From NCBI GenBank assembly GCA_030549175.1, contig JAUKUA010000006.1:372001-436000 (forward strand): a stretch of DNA of 64,000 nucleotides, in the 5' to 3' direction. Numbering within the stretch: the stretch's first letter is position 1; each line of letters begins with the position of its first letter. The notes beneath the pieces are model-generated. The model was not told the origin of the DNA, made no database searches, and was given only the letters and a program-made list of their open reading frames with translations. Position numbers and translations under genes: made by a program. This document shows, one piece after another, positions 45,314-56,143 of this stretch. The stretch comes from Lasiosphaeris hirsuta (taxonomy: Eukaryota; Ascomycota; Sordariomycetes; Sordariales; Lasiosphaeriaceae).

Positions 45314-46875
45314 ATGGGGCACATTCAAGACTCGGAGGCCACCAAGGCCACTCAGACTGCAGATGGCCGTTTTGCTGGAGATACCGCTCCGCCGACAGAG
45401 GAGCAGATTCCTGTACTTCTCACACCCCTTGCTTATCCTGCCCAGACTGGCACCGTGAAACAGCCATAGGAATATTCCCCACTCCCAAATGGAAGCATTC
45501 GCATCCTTGCCTCCCATGCCCAATGACAACCCGGATACCCCTCTGCAATGCCAGCTAACCAACCACGTCCTTCGCGGACCAGATGAGCGGCCAGACCTAT
45601 TCGAGGCTCTGTCGTACCGTCTGGGGCAGCACCGACAAGCCGCATTCCATCTCGGACCCGACTCCGCAAAGCTGCACATCACAGCGAGCCTCCATGCCGC
45701 GCTTCTGCGACTCCGGGGTCGCTCCGCACTGCGACTTATGTGAATCGATGCCATCTGCATCAACCAAGAGGACCTGGACGAACGAGCTATTCAGGTTAGA
45801 CTGATGGCCGATATTTATTGTAGAGCGAGCCGCGTCATCATTTGGTTGGGGGAAGCCGAAGGTGACGGCGATCGAGCGTTGGAGGATTTGCGGGCCATGG
45901 CGACCCAGGGGCATGATCAGCCACCCCATGTCGGAACTCGCCAGGACCATGATCTGGAAGGCGGATATAGCGAAGATGGCTACGGCGGCTACAGCGATGA
46001 CGGTAATGATGGTGATGACAAAATAAAAGACAACAAGAGCAGCAACAACAACACCTCCGTGTCCATGACGCCACCAAGTAATCCTCTCGCTGCTCCAAAG
46101 ATTGTGGTTTCGGCGCATCTAGGTGAGCCCCAGACCAAAGTGCCCCGATTCATAACTAAACTGACGCCATCAGTACTAGGTACTCCAGGAGGCTGCGGCA
46201 GCCTGTCATATCTTGGTCAAGTGCAGCGCCACCGAGATTGAAGGGGTACGCCTTCTTCCTTGGCGTGCGAATACCACTCTTCCTGGGTAGATCCTTGATG
46301 CTATATTCAGACTATTTGATTCCAGTCGTCGACCTAGTGGGGGAGTCCATCTTCTGGCCCCGATCGTACAACATAGAACCCTCAGGTGAGATTTCTCTGG
46401 GTATACACCCGTTGTTCGAACTACTCGATATGTACCGCAGGCACAAGGCCACAGGACCCCACGATAAGCTATTTGCCCTGCTCGCCATGTGTTCCGATTT
46501 GCCCAAACTGACTGCCGCCGGTCTGATCTTGGATGGTGTGCTTGAAGCAGCAATAGACCCTGATGTTAACCCCAGTGTCTTCAAGAGGCTGATGCTCGAG
46601 CGGAAGGGGGATAGATTCCAGCCCACTGAGCCTCTTCTCAAATCCGTGGCCAGAAGCCCACACCGCATATGTATCATCTTCTAAAGAGAGCAATGGTAGA
46701 AGAAGCCCGAATTACGGAAGATGTGGCCGTGGCGGCGGCGGAGGGCTCTTTCGATTTCCTTTCCATGCTCCGGCAACCCTGCTATTCTTCGGTCGGGATG
46801 TTGGTTCAACGAGAAGGGGCGCAGATCAGGATTACAGAACGGGTGATCCAGAAGATAATGAAGGAGGAGCATTAG
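45314..46875 (+). pseudogene. HET-domain (heterokaryon incompatibility) pseudogene
   Basis: HET-family sequence is recognisable in pieces across frames: IPVLLTPLAYPA from 45314; EYSPLPNGSIRIL after a TAG at 45467; TPLQCQLTNHVL and LFEALSY; a shifted WGSTDKP-like piece; LHITASLHAALLRLR; a TGA at 45741-45743 where Trp is expected, directly before IDAICINQEDLDERA; then ASRVIIWLGEAEGDGDRAL. A second block (46230-46680) has GYAFFLGVR and LLDMYRRHKATGPHDKLFALLAM. The tail (46669-46875) has IRITERVIQKIM like HET C-termini. At least two stops and several frame changes are present, so this is decayed. Intact HET proteins trigger cell death on non-self recognition. A TATATATA box lies at about 45200-45210. 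Confidence 0.8.
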
Positions 46876-47127
46876 GCCTTGTTGTGCTTTATTCTTAAAT
46901 AAAGGGGTCGTGGGACCCTTATTGAAGATACATATATATGTTGGCGGCCCAGATGGAAGAAATTGTTAAGAAGTTCGAGGGGGGGATTGAAGCAAGGAGA
47001 GAGTGGGTAGGAACCCGATTCGAGACCGAAGTTGCAGAGAATATGTTTCGCACTGAGTAGAACTCCAAATCTTTGAGCGGGGACTGCACTCATATAAACT
47101 AGCAATCCGCACTTATCTACCTGCAAA
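46876..47127. other. Short gap between HET relic and terpene synthase
   Basis: About 250 bases, AT-rich near 46900-46940. Nothing further seen. Confidence 0.4.
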
Positions 47128-48420
47128 TTACAGCGGAACGACCAGTGTCCCATCTTGTTGCAGGTACTTTGTCACACCATACCGATCACATACAAGGCTG
47201 CCATTATTAGCGGGTGCAGCAGCCGGACAAAGGGCAACTTACGACCACCAATAACTCCCTGTCAGATTTGTCCAAAACGGCCCAACGTAGGCCTCGACGC
47301 TTGCCCTGGCTTGGGGGTCATGTTCGGTCATGGCCAATAGACGCTCCGCCATGCGGTCAATGTTTTCGCCAGAGATTCGCAGGATCTCGATGGAGGATGC
47401 CACAACCGCGTCTAGGTCTGCGCCGGTTTCGTTGATGACAATGGGTACCAAGCTGTGCAAACTCTTGCCCTGTAGCCGTGTTAGCGATTGGCCTGCCAGT
47501 GTGTTCAAATTCGTAAATACAATCTCCTTCTTCAACGACACAACATCGTTCATGGTGACGATGTGCCGATTGAGCTCGAACCACATCGTCTTGAGCTCGG
47601 GCGTGTCAAAGAGCTGCTCTGGGATATGGCCGCCGCTCATGTACCTAAAACGTCAGTCAGCCTTGCCCCTTACCACAGAGAGAGAGAGAGAGAGAGAGAA
47701 AGCCACTCACTCGCCCAGCGCGCTATACGTATTCACCGACGACGTCCCAAGCCGATGCTCCCAGTACTCGCTCGTCGACGGCAGCTCCCCCCGGCGGACA
47801 TACGCGCTCTCCACCTCACAACACTCCATATACTCCTGCAGCGCAGCATAGAACCGCACCCTCTCGGCCACGGTGCAGGCCTCCCTCAACGGCGCCCCGG
47901 CGTGCTTGAAGAGGGTGCAGTACTTGGTCGGCGGCGGCGGCTCCTCGGCGGACGCGCTCAGCCCGAGGTGGAACTCGACGTACTTGAGGGCCTGCTCGTG
48001 CAGCCATTCGACACGGAGGGTGTTGGTGTTGGCCGCGCTGGGGATCGCGCTGTCCTCGACCACGTCGTCCCACAGGAACAGCCACATCGAGTACCACGCC
48101 ATGGTCTCGAGCCGGTCGAGCGAGGCGCGGGGGTACCATCTGGGAGTCACGTTTTGAGTACCTAGTAGGCAAGGGAGGGTGGGGAGGGGGTCTTACGTGG
48201 CGCAGAAGACGGGCAGGTCGACTCGTCGGGCCTTCATCCGCACGGGCTCGTCGGCGGGCTCGATCCATTCTTTGATTTTGGCTTCGATGGTGTGTTTGAG
48301 ATGGTCAAAGTGCGGGCTGATCTCGTAGGGCCACTGCGAGTAGAAGCCTGAGAGGTTGGGGAGACGCAAGGTCTGTCCCTTGAGTTGCTCGGTGAGCACG
48401 TCGACAGTGGTGAGGGCCAT
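47128..48420 (-). CDS. Class I terpene synthase (probably sesquiterpene cyclase)
   Basis: Exons are 48420-48197, 48139-47711, 47644-47243 and 47197-47128, in phase, 374 residues. Metal-binding motifs are present: Asp-rich WLFLWDDVVED (DDxxxD/E, about residue 100) and the NSE triad NDVVSLKKE (about 240). The C-terminal RY pair appears only after the last intron (SYWWS|LVCDRYGV), which supports the fourth exon over a stop 4 codons after that splice site. The enzyme would ionise a prenyl diphosphate (farnesyl diphosphate is usual for this size) and cyclise it. The product cannot be predicted. No P450, prenyltransferase or regulator is adjacent, so it is not in an obvious cluster here. An in-frame ATG 82 codons upstream is unlikely, because that segment is Pro/Tyr-rich and unlike family N-termini. 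Intron 2 carries an (AG)n microsatellite. Confidence 0.9.
47677..47699 (+). repeat. (AG)n microsatellite in terpene synthase intron
   Basis: About 11 AG units between 47677 and 47699, inside the intron 47645-47710. Confidence 0.85.
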
Positions 48421-49889
48421 GGTTGTAGTTTGCAATGGCTGTGAGGAAAGTCTCGGCCTCGGTGAGTAGAGCTGGGCTCCCATCCTTATATGGTCACAGC
48501 ATCCCATCTCGTACCCAGACCGTTGGGGGCGCAAGGCACCATCGCCGGTATAAGCCGCTCGTAACTCGTAATATGGCGGCCATGTGGTTAATGCACCGAT
48601 GCCATGTGGGGGGGGTGGTGGGAACGGAGCCTCGTCGGTATCTGGAAGTTGTACCAGAAACGGCAAGCTGAGGTTCCTACACCTCTACGGCGCATGTGAG
48701 TGGCTGGGTGCAGGTAGAGGTGATGGCTACGAGTAGCGCATGCCAAGATCAGCAATAGTCAGCGTCTCAAGCGCTGCATGAAACGTGCATTTTCCTGTCC
48801 CCAGCTGTAGACTGAACACCCTCCAGCAGCAGCCATGTGGCGTACACTTACACCTTGGCTCATCTGGATCTAGGTAAAACCTATTTCAATCGTAGTATGG
48901 TTTGACGGCCCCCACCATCCAATTGCATAGCCCCGCGTGAGAAGCACTACCGTTGCCCAAATAGTAGTACAATTGTTATCGTGCATACCAAGGCTTGCTG
49001 TCTGTTGTTTTCGTTCTCTCGGCGGGGTAAGCTGAGCTGCACTTGGTGGTGTTTCGTGACCAGATAGAGAGAGCCGAGTGTGATGATTTCGAGGTTTCAC
49101 ATGACAGACGGCCGGCACGATAGCGTCGATTCTCCAGCCAGGATTTACGACGACCTCGTTTGGGCAATCCCGGGCCATATCCTTAGCATCGCTGGCGACC
49201 GTAGACGCATTGCCCTTTCCATCACGCTGCGTCCCTGTCCGGCGGTTGAAGACTGCGCTTTCCTGTGCCGTCGAGGTGCAGCAGCGCCAGCCATGTCACG
49301 GAGCTAAGTTGCCATGTCGGAGATGTTGCAGCTGTCAATCTCTTCCATATTGGCGGTTCCCACCGTCCAACCAACTGGCGGTAGTTGCATCGATCGGATT
49401 GTAGGGTAGGGTCTGTTGGTTGCACTGACAGATAACTGGTCACGATCGACGACGAGTACAGCTACCGAATACACCCCTGATTCCTGTCACTCTGATTTGA
49501 TGCTGTTTAATATCAAGGGTGCCTTGCTAACCAAAGTATTTGAAATACCAGTGCAGCGCCAAGATACAGCACGTCGGCGTGGACAAGTCGTTTGATGGCT
49601 TGATTCTCCAGGTGGATCTCAGTTGAAGTCAAGCTGACCTCGACTGCATAACACCAATCTTTATTGATACGCCCGGTTGCAGGGTGACATACAAATGAAG
49701 AATACCACGTCGAAGCGTGTCGTCCAGCCCGGCATGTACATGCTATAAACTTTTGACAGGCACGGCTCAATTTCATCCCCATTCAAATCGGTGGCAAACC
49801 TCGCCTTGGCGTCATACGTCAAAGTCAGTCAGACCGGACGCACGTACGTGCCGCCACGCGGAATCTCCCCGCGCGCCATGTAAGCGCTT
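48421..49889. other. Intergenic region, 1.5 kb
   Basis: Between two leftward genes (the promoter of the terpene synthase and the 3' side of the xylanase). Only short frames without motifs on both strands. I see no gene. Confidence 0.45.
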
Positions 49890-51126
49890 CTAAGCAGTCG
49901 TGGCCGTGGCCAAGGTCGTCGCGACCGTTATCGTTCTCGCCACAGAGGCCGGGACGGGCGTTGCGCTACCGAGACCCGCCGAGGCAGCGCTCTGGAATAA
50001 GCTGATGATGCTCGTATACGCGGGCTTCTTGTTGAGGCTCTTGTCAAACAGGCAGGCCTCGCCCTCGCCTGGGTATTGGCCCGGGATCCAGGAGTACTAG
50101 CGGGTGTTAGAGATGGAACGGAAAGCGGCGGGGAACTTGCCTGGTCGGTATAATCCCAGATGGTAATCCCCACGCACTTGGGCGTCTCCAGACACGCCGC
50201 GACGACGTCGAGGTAGTCCTTGGCCTGCTGCTCGCGGTCGGCGGCTGAGGTAGGCAGCTTGGTGTGGCGGATGTCGATCTCGGTGTAGGCCAGCTCACTC
50301 ACGAGCTCCGAGAAGCGAGCCATGGTGTCCATGAGCTCCTTTTTAGACGGTGACTTGCCCACGCGGGAGTGCCCCTGCATGCCGATGCCGTCGACAGGGG
50401 CGCCGGCGGCCTTGATGGTCTTGATCATGGCGATGGTGGCGTTGATCTTGGCGTTGCAGCACCGCTCAATGTTGAAGTCGTTATAGTAGAGCTTGGCCCC
50501 GGGGTCCGTCTGCGAGGCGACCTTGAACGAGTGCGTGATGTAGTCGACGCCCATGGCGCGGTACACTGGGATGTGTGAGCTGGGTCTGGGCATTGAGAGG
50601 AGGAACCTACTGGCGCTCTGCCGAAACTTCCCGTCGTCCTCAAACGCCTCGTTGACCACGTCCCAGGCGTAGCATTGGCCCTTGTAGTGGCCGGCCACGT
50701 TTTGGATGTGGGTGGTGATGATGCGCTGCATCTGGTCCTTGTTGTAGTTGCTGCTGACTGCTCCTGTCAGCACGGCCGGACGTATCAGGAGGGAGACGTA
50801 CCCCAGCTGGGAAGCTGGTTGTACCACACCAGGGTGTGGCAGCGCAGCAGCTGGCCGGTCTGCTTGGCGACGTTGGCGATGGCATCACCACTCCCGTAGC
50901 CGAACCGGCCCTGGCTCGACTCGGTGTTGGACCATTTCTGGCCGTTGGCGGGCGTGATCTGGCCAAACTCGTCCTTGTCTCGGGCGATTTTCATGTAGCC
51001 CTGGTTGCTGAGGGACGGGTTGTCGACGGCAGTCCCAAAGTACTTGAGCCCGGCCGCCTTTGCCCACTTGTCCAGCTGGCATGCGGCCGGGACTGCCACG
51101 GCGAGGAGAAGCGTGCTCAGCTGCAT
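49890..51126 (-). CDS. Secreted GH10 endo-1,4-beta-xylanase
   Basis: Exons are 51126-50802, 50757-50611, 50565-50141 and 50096-49890, 367 residues. Signal peptide MQLSTLLLAVAVPAACQ. GH10 hallmarks are present: CHTLVWYNQLPSW, the acid/base Glu in AWDVVNEAF, the nucleophile Glu in YTEIDIR, and GITIWDYTDQYSWIP near the end of the barrel. A short Ala/Thr-rich tail (TITVATTLATATTA) follows the catalytic domain. There is no carbohydrate-binding module. It hydrolyses internal beta-1,4 bonds of plant xylan outside the cell, fitting a plant-associated or saprotrophic fungus. The last intron (50097-50140) starts with GC (CAG|GCAAGT), the only donor joining TDQ to YSWIPG in frame. Confidence 0.95.
50097..50140 (-). 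other. GC-AG intron in the GH10 xylanase gene
   Basis: CAG|GCAAGT...CGCTAG, 44 nt, phase 0, joins two strongly conserved GH10 segments. GCAAGT is the classic GC donor sequence. Confidence 0.8.
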
Positions 51127-51644
51127 TTCGAGTTCCTTGTTGATTCGCCGTCGAGGCACACCGGATTGGCGTCCTATAAACCAGACGGCGCCAAGCCGCC
51201 CTTCCCCCGGGCTCGCTCCGTGTGGGGTGCATCGTAATGGGGAAAAGGTTAATATGCAGCGGTGGTCTGGTAGAATCTGGGATCTGTACAGGCTAAACGC
51301 TTTTTCTTGTGCACTTTGGACTGAAGTTTGGGCATCTTGGCGATGGCTGCACTTTGGGACATACTGGATGCCTTGAATGAATGGCCGATGGGTTGGGATT
51401 CGGGTGGAGGCTGTTGGGTCAAATTCTCAAAGCTGTTGTTGTTGCTCTGTAGCTGCGATGCCGTCAACCGCAGATGATTACTGAATAACCAGAAAAATGA
51501 TTCCCAAATGATTCCCAAGAAACTGAATTGGTGTAGTTGGAGGGTTAGGGTTGGTTCGGTCAGCTGAACAGCTAGTTAACCAAACCAAACAAACCATTAC
51601 CCCGCGTCAACGTTGGCGATCACCTCAACCAAACACGCACCACA
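51127..51644. other. Intergenic region, divergent promoters
   Basis: About 520 bases between the leftward xylanase and the rightward 2EXR gene. No coding signal seen. Confidence 0.5.
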
Positions 51645-52967
51645 ATGTGGAATGGCACCCCCGAAGACTGGCACGGCTTCGCCGACCCCGAGAACCCGAC
51701 GTACGAAGAATGCCTGCGTCGCCACTTCACCTACGTCAAGCCCGGGAAGCAATGCCCCCACGCCGCGAGCAGCTTGTTCCGCGACCCGCGTCCGTCCCCG
51801 CCGCCCCTGCGCTCACGCGCCGCGATTCTGACCAAGGTGCTCCGCGAGAACACGACCCTCGATGCCCGCTGCCTCACCCTCCTCGCCAAGTACAGCCCCC
51901 CCGATGACGGCCAGGGCAGCGACCACGTCGAGCCTGCGCCCTCGTTCACGCAGTTCACGCTCCTGCCCGTCGAGATCCGGGAGCAGATCTGGCAACTCGC
52001 CCTCCCGCGCCGCGTGCTCGACCTGCGCGAGGTCCGCCACAACCGCACATACCTCGGGGTCCGCAGCGCCGTGCTCCCCGTGCCCTATATCGCCCAGGTG
52101 TGCCGCGAGGCCCGTGATGCCGTCCTGCGCCTGGGCACCGCGCTCGAGATCGCGTGGCGTCGCTCCGGTGATGCCTCGGGCCCGCATTCCACCAGCCGCG
52201 CGGGCTTCTTCATCCCGAGCAGCGATGTCGCGCTGTTCATGCCCGACCTCGAGTGCGGTGAAGAGCCCGAACTGGCCGAGGGGCTTGTCCGCGCCGACAC
52301 CCCGGTTGGCCCTGCTCGTACACTGACCGGCAGCACGCTCGTGCGCGCCGTGCGGTGCAGCGAGGCCGTGGTCAACTGGGCCGGATCGGCGCACCAGACG
52401 AACGCCCGCTCCCTGTTCGGCAACCCATCGCCGCAGCTGGCCACCCGCCTGAAGCCGTGGTCGCACCTCAAGGACGCTGGCGGCGCGCTGCGCACCGTCT
52501 ACGTCTTCTACCGCAGCACCTACCTGGAATTCTCGCTGCTCATGCAGCCGGGGTTCTACGAGTCGGTCGCCGACGTGGACCAGCGGGTCGAGGTGCAGCT
52601 GCTCGTCGACCTCTACGACGACCGCCGTCTGGCCGAGCTGGTCAGCCTGGGCGTATCCAAGCCCGATATCAGACCGCGGTTTGCCGCCCGCGATGCGCCG
52701 AACCCGGGGCTGTGTCTCAACTGCGAGCGCGTGCAGTGGGAGCAGTACGTCCGGCCGCACGTCGAGTGCCAGTGGCTGCAGCTGTACGAGGACGAGCTCG
52801 ACCCCGACACACGCAAGGCCGTATTCAGCGGGGTGCACTCGACGTACAATCCTGAGCACCCGTGGTCTCGGGAGAAGCTGCGGGACGCGCCCGAGTTCCG
52901 GCCGGCGGTGCTGGTCCACATGTGGGGCGAGGAGGAGCGGCCTGCTTTTGACGAGGAGTGGCCGTGA
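51645..52967 (+). CDS. 2EXR-domain fungal protein
   Basis: Single exon, 440 residues, starting MWNGTPEDWHGFADP. The 2EXR signature is at about residues 100-130: FTQFTLLPVEIREQIWQLALPRRVLDL, followed by the usual VPYIAQVCREARDAVLR (about 165-182). This family is widespread in ascomycetes, often expanded, and of unknown biochemical function; it is distantly F-box-like in position and size. The remainder (FYRSTYLEFSLLMQPGF, ECQWLQLYEDELD) is unremarkable. GC-rich codon use produces long false frames on the other strands. Confidence 0.85.
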   Translation: MWNGTPEDWHGFADPENPTYEECLRRHFTYVKPGKQCPHAASSLFRDPRPSPPPLRSRAAILTKVLRENTTLDARCLTLLAKYSPPDDGQGSDHVEPAPSFTQFTLLPVEIREQIWQLALPRRVLDLREVRHNRTYLGVRSAVLPVPYIAQVCREARDAVLRLGTALEIAWRRSGDASGPHSTSRAGFFIPSSDVALFMPDLECGEEPELAEGLVRADTPVGPARTLTGSTLVRAVRCSEAVVNWAGSAHQTNARSLFGNPSPQLATRLKPWSHLKDAGGALRTVYVFYRSTYLEFSLLMQPGFYESVADVDQRVEVQLLVDLYDDRRLAELVSLGVSKPDIRPRFAARDAPNPGLCLNCERVQWEQYVRPHVECQWLQLYEDELDPDTRKAVFSGVHSTYNPEHPWSREKLRDAPEFRPAVLVHMWGEEERPAFDEEWP

Positions 52968-53090
52968 GCAAGAAAAGACGTGATATCGTCGCTACATGTG
53001 TGCAATGTATCCAGTTCAATGATCACTCGATCCCAGACCAGTGGGTTTATGTACATTCAAGTGCTACCAATGCCAACCAACGCCTCCCAT

Positions 53091-54742
53091 TCACGGCGCG
53101 ACCCCGTACGCACCCCCATTCTCCCAGCACGACGCCGCGGCCTCCACGTCGTTCGATATCGAGAGTTGTGTCGACCTGCACAGATTAGCCTCGTCCTCCA
53201 TCGTCGTCAGGAAACTCACGCGATGAAGACCGTCTCGGTCACATGGCTAACCGACGTAACCAGCGTAATCCGCGTCAAGACGGGCCCCAGCTGGGTAAAG
53301 GTTTCGACTACCGCCCCGGGCTCCACACAAACCGTCGTCGGCGCAGCCGTACTACACACGTCAGCTGCCGTCCACGCACCACCCGCAAGAAACTCACATG
53401 GTCACCCGCTCCGTCTCCACCACCACGGCCGTCACCGTCCGCGCCGCCACGAAGCTCGTCGTCACCTTGGTCGCCGTGTACGTCGTCTGCGTAACCGTGC
53501 TCGTCTTGGGCGCCATGACCTTGGGCACCGCCACCGCCCGCCTCGTCTTGATCGCCGCGCATGACACCCACGACGGCAGCGCGCCGCCGGCGGTGAGGAA
53601 CGGCGGCACGCCCCCCGCCCACGCCGAGGTTATCCACGCTGGCGGCCCCGTCCGCGCACCCCCCAATCCCCCGCCCCGCCAGCCGCCGACGGATTGGAAG
53701 TTAAGGGAGCAGGCTGAGTTGGAGAGGGTGAAGGTGTAGCCGCCTGCGGCGGTGGAGGTGGGTTTGGGGATCGAGGTCGTTTTGGACGTTGTTTTGGCCG
53801 TCGTTTTCAATGTGGAGCTCGTCTTTTTTGTGGAGGATGTGGTTTTCGCAGTCGTCGTCTTCGAGGTCGTCCACCAATTCTTGCTCGAGTAGCTGCAGGA
53901 GGCCGTCACTATGCTTGTCGTCACGGTGGAGCTTGTCACTTTGCCGTCAGTGGTCAGTTCGACGACGGTCTGGGTATGCACAATTGTTATCGCGGGGAGG
54001 CGGGTGGTGGTTGTTTGGGTCGAGGGGGCGACGCAGGGGGTCGTGACCAACGCGCCAGCGAGGGTGGTGGTTTGGACTTCGTGGGCCGTGGTTTTGATAG
54101 CTAATGGTGTTAGCTAGGCTGTGGGCGGGGCGGGGTAACGTACTCTCGGCCGGCAGGATGCTGGTGATTCCGATAATGACTGTCGGGGTGATCTGGACGG
54201 TCAGCTACGAACGTGTCGGCGAGGGGTAGTCCTACCGTCGTGACAACAGTCGAGGCGGCCCCGACGGTCAGAAAGAACGTCCGCGTCACCGTGATGTTGG
54301 ACGGCAGCTTGATATAGATCTGCCACGTCCCGCTCTTCATATCGTAGTACGGCATGTCGCTGTTCATGTCAGCTTCTGCTGTCGGGCCTCGGGCTCAGCG
54401 TACCATTCCGAGATCTGCACAGACTGGCCCGGCCCAGGGCTGATGGCCGAGCAGTCGTACTCGTTGTCGTCGGGGTCTTTGAGGATCGAGGTTATCGCGG
54501 CATCGCTGCAGTTGCCTTCTCGGGTCAGCTCCGTCGGGACCACCTCCGGGACACGTACCTGAGAACTCGGACGCGTAGCTAAAGTTGCCATCGTTGTTGG
54601 CGTCGACGAGATACGACCCAGCATCCGCATAGTCGACAGCCGCACACTGACACCCCCCATCGTGGTTCGGGTCGCGGGCGCCGACAGCCAATGCCAGGCG
54701 CACCCAGGCCACCGCCACTAAGAAAATGGTGGGCAATAGCAT
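53091..54742 (-). CDS. Secreted Thr/Ser-rich protein, unknown function
   Basis: Exons are 54742-54559, 54515-54404, 54359-54236, 54192-54144, 54100-53398, 53351-53220 and 53175-53091, summing to 462 codons plus stop in one frame. All six introns are 43-46 nt with GTRNGN donors and CTRAC-like branch sites. The N-terminus is a signal peptide (MLLPTIFLVAVAWVRLALAVGA). A Cys-containing domain follows (CQCAAVDYADAGSYLVDANNDG, NCSDAAITSILKDPDDNEYDC), then a long Thr/Ser/Lys mucin-like stretch (KTTTAKTTSSTKKTSSTLKTT) expected to be O-glycosylated. A Gly/Trp-rich segment and a beta-rich Val/Thr tail come after. No GPI signal is clear. Probably extracellular or wall-associated. I do not recognise the family. 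An alternative stop at 53216 exists if the last intron is not used. Confidence 0.65.
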
Positions 54743-56143
54743 GGCGATGTTGGTTGTCCAGCGAAGACGAGGACCAGGTCCGGCCGCACCCTACCTATAT
54801 GGCCGCGGCTGGGAGACAAGTATGTCCTTGTCGCCGCGCAGGGAATGTCGCCCCAACCTTTCTATTGTGCGTCGCCATAGTGCCATCCCCCCTTCCGGGA
54901 ACCTGTATGTTGGGACTCGTCTGCGCTCTGGGGCCCGTCGCGACCTCCGGCCAAATGAGAGCGGCCTCCACGCTCGACTTCCGGGCTCCAGCAGATTCGC
55001 TATTGGGGTTCCCCGGTATCTGGTCATGACGGCGGCGGCGGCAAGGGTGAATGGGTGATTCTAGAATGCGCGTTCCTGGTTGGGGACTTTGGGCTCCCCC
55101 CGCGTGCGGTTAATCAAGATTGATTGCCCATCCCGTGTTGGTGTTGCTATCAGGGCGGCAGTTGCCACACACGCCAGATCTGGCGCCTTTTCAATATTGC
55201 CTGTAGCTCTTATCAGGTCCGGTGCGGCGGTGTGTGTCTTAATACCGGATGCGTGGTCTTGGCGAGCCTCATTTTGTCACAAGTTCATTCTGTCGTCTCG
55301 AGATTTTATGGGGCCCTCGTAACTTAAGTGTACTGTCAAGCCTCACTCACCCCTACCTAACGAATCTGTAAATGCCCGCATGCGAATCCGAGGTTATCGA
55401 GTTGTTTCTCCAAGTGCCGGAGGCGAGAAAAATGTCCGACGCATCCTGTTGTCAGACGGCACGAGTGCCGGACATCCTGGTACGGAGCTGATGCCTTCCG
55501 AGGTATTCATATCGAGTGCTAGAATGACATCACTACAAGGGAGACATGTGGATACAGATCTACACCTGAAGGGATCCGATATGTTGACACTTTCGAGATG
55601 AGTGGTCATAACTTGCGAGATCAGGTTGCACACTCCAACCCTGGTTTGTTTGTTAGTGCGGAACACTCCCGCCAAGCCAAGAGAAGTACCGAAGCCGCGA
55701 TGAAGCTTTTGCAGCAAGAAAAAAAAAAGCATTTTTGGTATCTCATAAGGCATTTCCCATTTTAGAAAGGCCTTCTAGAACACTAATTATACCTTTTTTA
55801 AATGCGAAAGATGCTTTTTTGCTGCTCGAAAGCCTTCCAGGGCTGTAATATTTCTCTTGGGGCCTTTGTTGGGGGAAGGTCACACGCAAACAAACATTCA
55901 GGGTTGGATTGTATGGAAGGTGCAAACCACCAAAACGCAATTGGTTGTCACGAAAATCCCCGAAGCCGCGGGAGTACATAGGCCAGTTGGTGGTCTTTGC
56001 GCGCAATGCCCGATCCAGACAGCCTACTGCCCGCCTTTCCTGCAGCACAGTCACAAACAGCTCCAAATTCGAACCGTCAGCATCTCCCTCCCAGCCATCA
56101 CACCCACTACATGCCTCGCAGTCTCCTGAAGCAGAGAAAAAAT
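54743..56143. other. Intergenic region, 1.4 kb
   Basis: No gene supported. Around 55740-55840 lies an array of AAAGGC-type words (AGAAAGGCCTTCTAGAA, CGAAAGCCTTCCAG) that recurs near 63430-63540. An in-frame ATG at 55997 precedes the next gene, but its first 49 codons are Pro/Ser/His rich and doubtful. Confidence 0.5.

Noticed and set aside
51813..52919. 368-codon - frame opposite the 2EXR gene
   Set aside because: Antisense shadow; the + strand has a clear 2EXR signature.
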